Part shown: in pieces, positions 6,397 to 7,226 of the stretch
Layout: every line of letters starts with the position of its first letter
Position numbering within the stretch: the first letter of the stretch is position 1
Assembly (NCBI GenBank): GCA_004556395.1
Contig: SFHK01000098.1
Location: 1-7,226 of the forward strand
Reading direction: 5' to 3'
DNA from: Clostridiales bacterium
GTDB lineage: Bacteria > Bacillota > Clostridia > Christensenellales > Aristaeellaceae
Length of the DNA: 7,226 nt
Position numbers and translations under genes: made by a program
The notes under the pieces: model-generated
Told to the model about the DNA's origin: nothing
The model's database searches: none
The model's input: only the letters and a program-made list of their open reading frames with translations

Positions 6397-6455
6397 AATT
6401 TGCCAGAGTAAATGTAGCCTTCTACGATTTACTGCTGCGTTTACTTTGGCAAATT
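6397..6455. repeat. 59-bp inverted repeat after guaA, possible terminator
   Basis: The arms at 6397-6412 and 6440-6455 are 16 bases each and complementary throughout except for one G-T pair: AATTTGCCAGAGTAAA against TTTACTTTGGCAAATT. The 27-base interior contains a smaller hairpin GTAG-CCTT-CTAC (6414-6425). An alternative fold pairs AGTAAATGTAG (6407-6417) with CTAC-G-ATTTACT (6422-6433), using the same left-arm bases. It begins ten bases after the guaA stop and is followed by ATTAGTTGTT, only moderately T-rich, so it could end the guaA transcript. A transposon-end remnant or an attachment-site element are alternatives. Confidence 0.6.
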
Positions 6456-6513
6456 AGTTGTTGGGAATCGTCCCCATGTTTCGATGAGATTGTCTCTAAA
6501 TTCTTTTACCATA

Positions 6514-6542
6514 TTTACAATTCTCCAATGATATAGTATAAT
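6514..6542 (+). promoter_or_regulatory. Promoter of the AlbA_2-domain gene
   Basis: TTTACA (6514-6519) and TATAAT (6537-6542) are separated by 17 bases. The predicted start near 6549 gives a leader of about 50 bases ahead of the GTG at 6600. The promoter means this gene need not depend on read-through from guaA. Confidence 0.75.
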
Positions 6543-6586
6543 ATGGCCGAGCGCAAAATTCTACATATAATAAGTGTCCATCACAT

Positions 6587-6591
6587 GGAGG
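6587..6591 (+). promoter_or_regulatory. Ribosome binding site deciding the GTG start
   Basis: GGAGG lies eight bases before GTG at 6600. An in-frame ATG at 6585 overlaps this site and has nothing like a ribosome binding site upstream, so the GTG is preferred. Confidence 0.7.
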
Positions 6592-6599
6592 TGTTTTTC

Positions 6600-7226
6600 G
6601 TGAAAAAGTCTAATCCTCTTTCTTTGGAATATTTGACCGGATTATTTAGGACCAGCACAAAGATTCCTAATCGTATAGTCAATAGAGAAGGAACCACCCT
6701 TGAGTTCAAAGAAACATATAATCACGCCAATATGGCGCAATACTTTAGAACCATTGCTTCGTTCGCAAATAACACCGGAGGCCACATTATTTTTGGTATA
6801 GGAGACAAGCCGAGGGAGCTAAAAGGGTTGCAAGGTAAGAGCCTACAGCAGTTTGAAAGTCTCAAGGTCGAAGAATTTACGAAGAATCTGCTTGATTACT
6901 TTTCACCAGAGATCAAATGGGATCACTGCACCTTTGAATTTAAAGAAAAAAGCTATGGTGTAATTTACATATATCAGTCAGAGAATAGGCCTTGCATTTG
7001 CAAGAAGCATTACAATTCGCAAAATCAAAAATATTCTTTAGTTGAAGGAGATATTTTCTACAGGTATGGAGGACGCTCCGAAAAAATTCGTTATACGGAG
7101 TTAGCTGCAATCATTGATGAACGCAGAAAAAAAGAAGAAGCACAATGGCTTGATTTTGCACATAGAGCAGCACGAATTGGTGTTTCTAACGCTTGTCTAT
7201 TGGATATGGCTTCTGGAAAGCTCGCT
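6600..7226 (+). CDS. Schlafen AlbA_2-domain protein, 3' end beyond the window
   Basis: The first 209 residues of a protein that continues past the right edge. Residues about 30-165 match the AlbA_2 (Schlafen-type) domain: GTTLEFKETYN (31-41), MAQYFRTIASFANNTGGHIIFGIGD (split across 45-69) and GDIFYRYGGRSEKIRYTEL (150-168). Such domains are associated with nucleic-acid binding or nuclease activity and are found in predicted regulators and in defence or mobile islands. The lysine- and glutamate-rich segment RRKKEEAQ (175-182) then leads into unrecognised sequence (LDFAHRAARIGVSNACLL). The usual C-terminal ATPase/winged-helix part is not visible, so the subfamily is undetermined. Start is GTG at 6600, chosen for GGAGG at 6587. 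The codons are AT-rich (AAA, AAT, TTT, GAA), unlike guaA and helD, which suggests recent acquisition. Its position just after guaA supports an island gene; a defence role is inference only. Confidence 0.85.
   Translation, partial: MKKSNPLSLEYLTGLFRTSTKIPNRIVNREGTTLEFKETYNHANMAQYFRTIASFANNTGGHIIFGIGDKPRELKGLQGKSLQQFESLKVEEFTKNLLDYFSPEIKWDHCTFEFKEKSYGVIYIYQSENRPCICKKHYNSQNQKYSLVEGDIFYRYGGRSEKIRYTELAAIIDERRKKEEAQWLDFAHRAARIGVSNACLLDMASGKLA

Noticed and set aside
6379..6468. TGGGAAT direct repeat (6379-6385 and 6462-6468) flanking the inverted repeat, as target duplication or att core
   Set aside because: Seven bases is too short to be meaningful at this spacing, and the flanks are not symmetrical about the inverted repeat.

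Overview
The window looks like the chromosome of a GC-rich Gram-positive bacterium, most likely a Clostridia-type member of the Bacillota. This is inferred from a HelD-type RNA polymerase recycling ATPase, strong Shine-Dalgarno sequences and near-consensus housekeeping promoters, plus repeat families of a kind I associate with gut Clostridia. No rRNA, tRNA, CRISPR array or complete mobile element was seen.

Layout. Positions 1-295 hold extra partial copies of the 3' end of the neighbouring gene, in a 226-bp tandem arrangement that runs off the left edge. Positions 296-1507 (minus) encode a flavoprotein of the HI0933/BaiN family. Positions 1508-2474 hold no gene. They are a dense block of repeats: four copies of a GC-rich hairpin module (1642-2185), then a second module type with several perfect hairpins (2186-2511) that reaches into the end of the next gene. 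Positions 2475-4628 (minus) encode a HelD-like ATPase. A 238-bp divergent promoter region follows, with one promoter for helD and one, a perfect TTGACA-17-TATAAT match, for guaA. Positions 4867-6387 (plus) encode GMP synthase, complete with all catalytic motifs.

Right after the guaA stop the base composition drops sharply to AT-rich. This stretch holds a 59-bp inverted repeat that can fold in two ways, a good promoter (6514-6542), and the start of a gene for a Schlafen/AlbA_2-domain protein (6600 to the right edge). The 3' end of guaA is a known integration site for genomic islands, so the right side is probably the beginning of an acquired island, possibly with defence functions. No integrase or second attachment site lies in the window.

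How the parts relate. guaA and helD are core genes (purine synthesis; RNA polymerase recycling) that share a control region but not an obvious pathway. The flavoprotein gene lies downstream of helD on the same strand, but the repeat block separates them and no clear promoter was found for it. The most unusual features are the tandem 226-bp 3'-end copies, the repeat block whose hairpin arms show compensated base changes, and the guaA-adjacent composition boundary.
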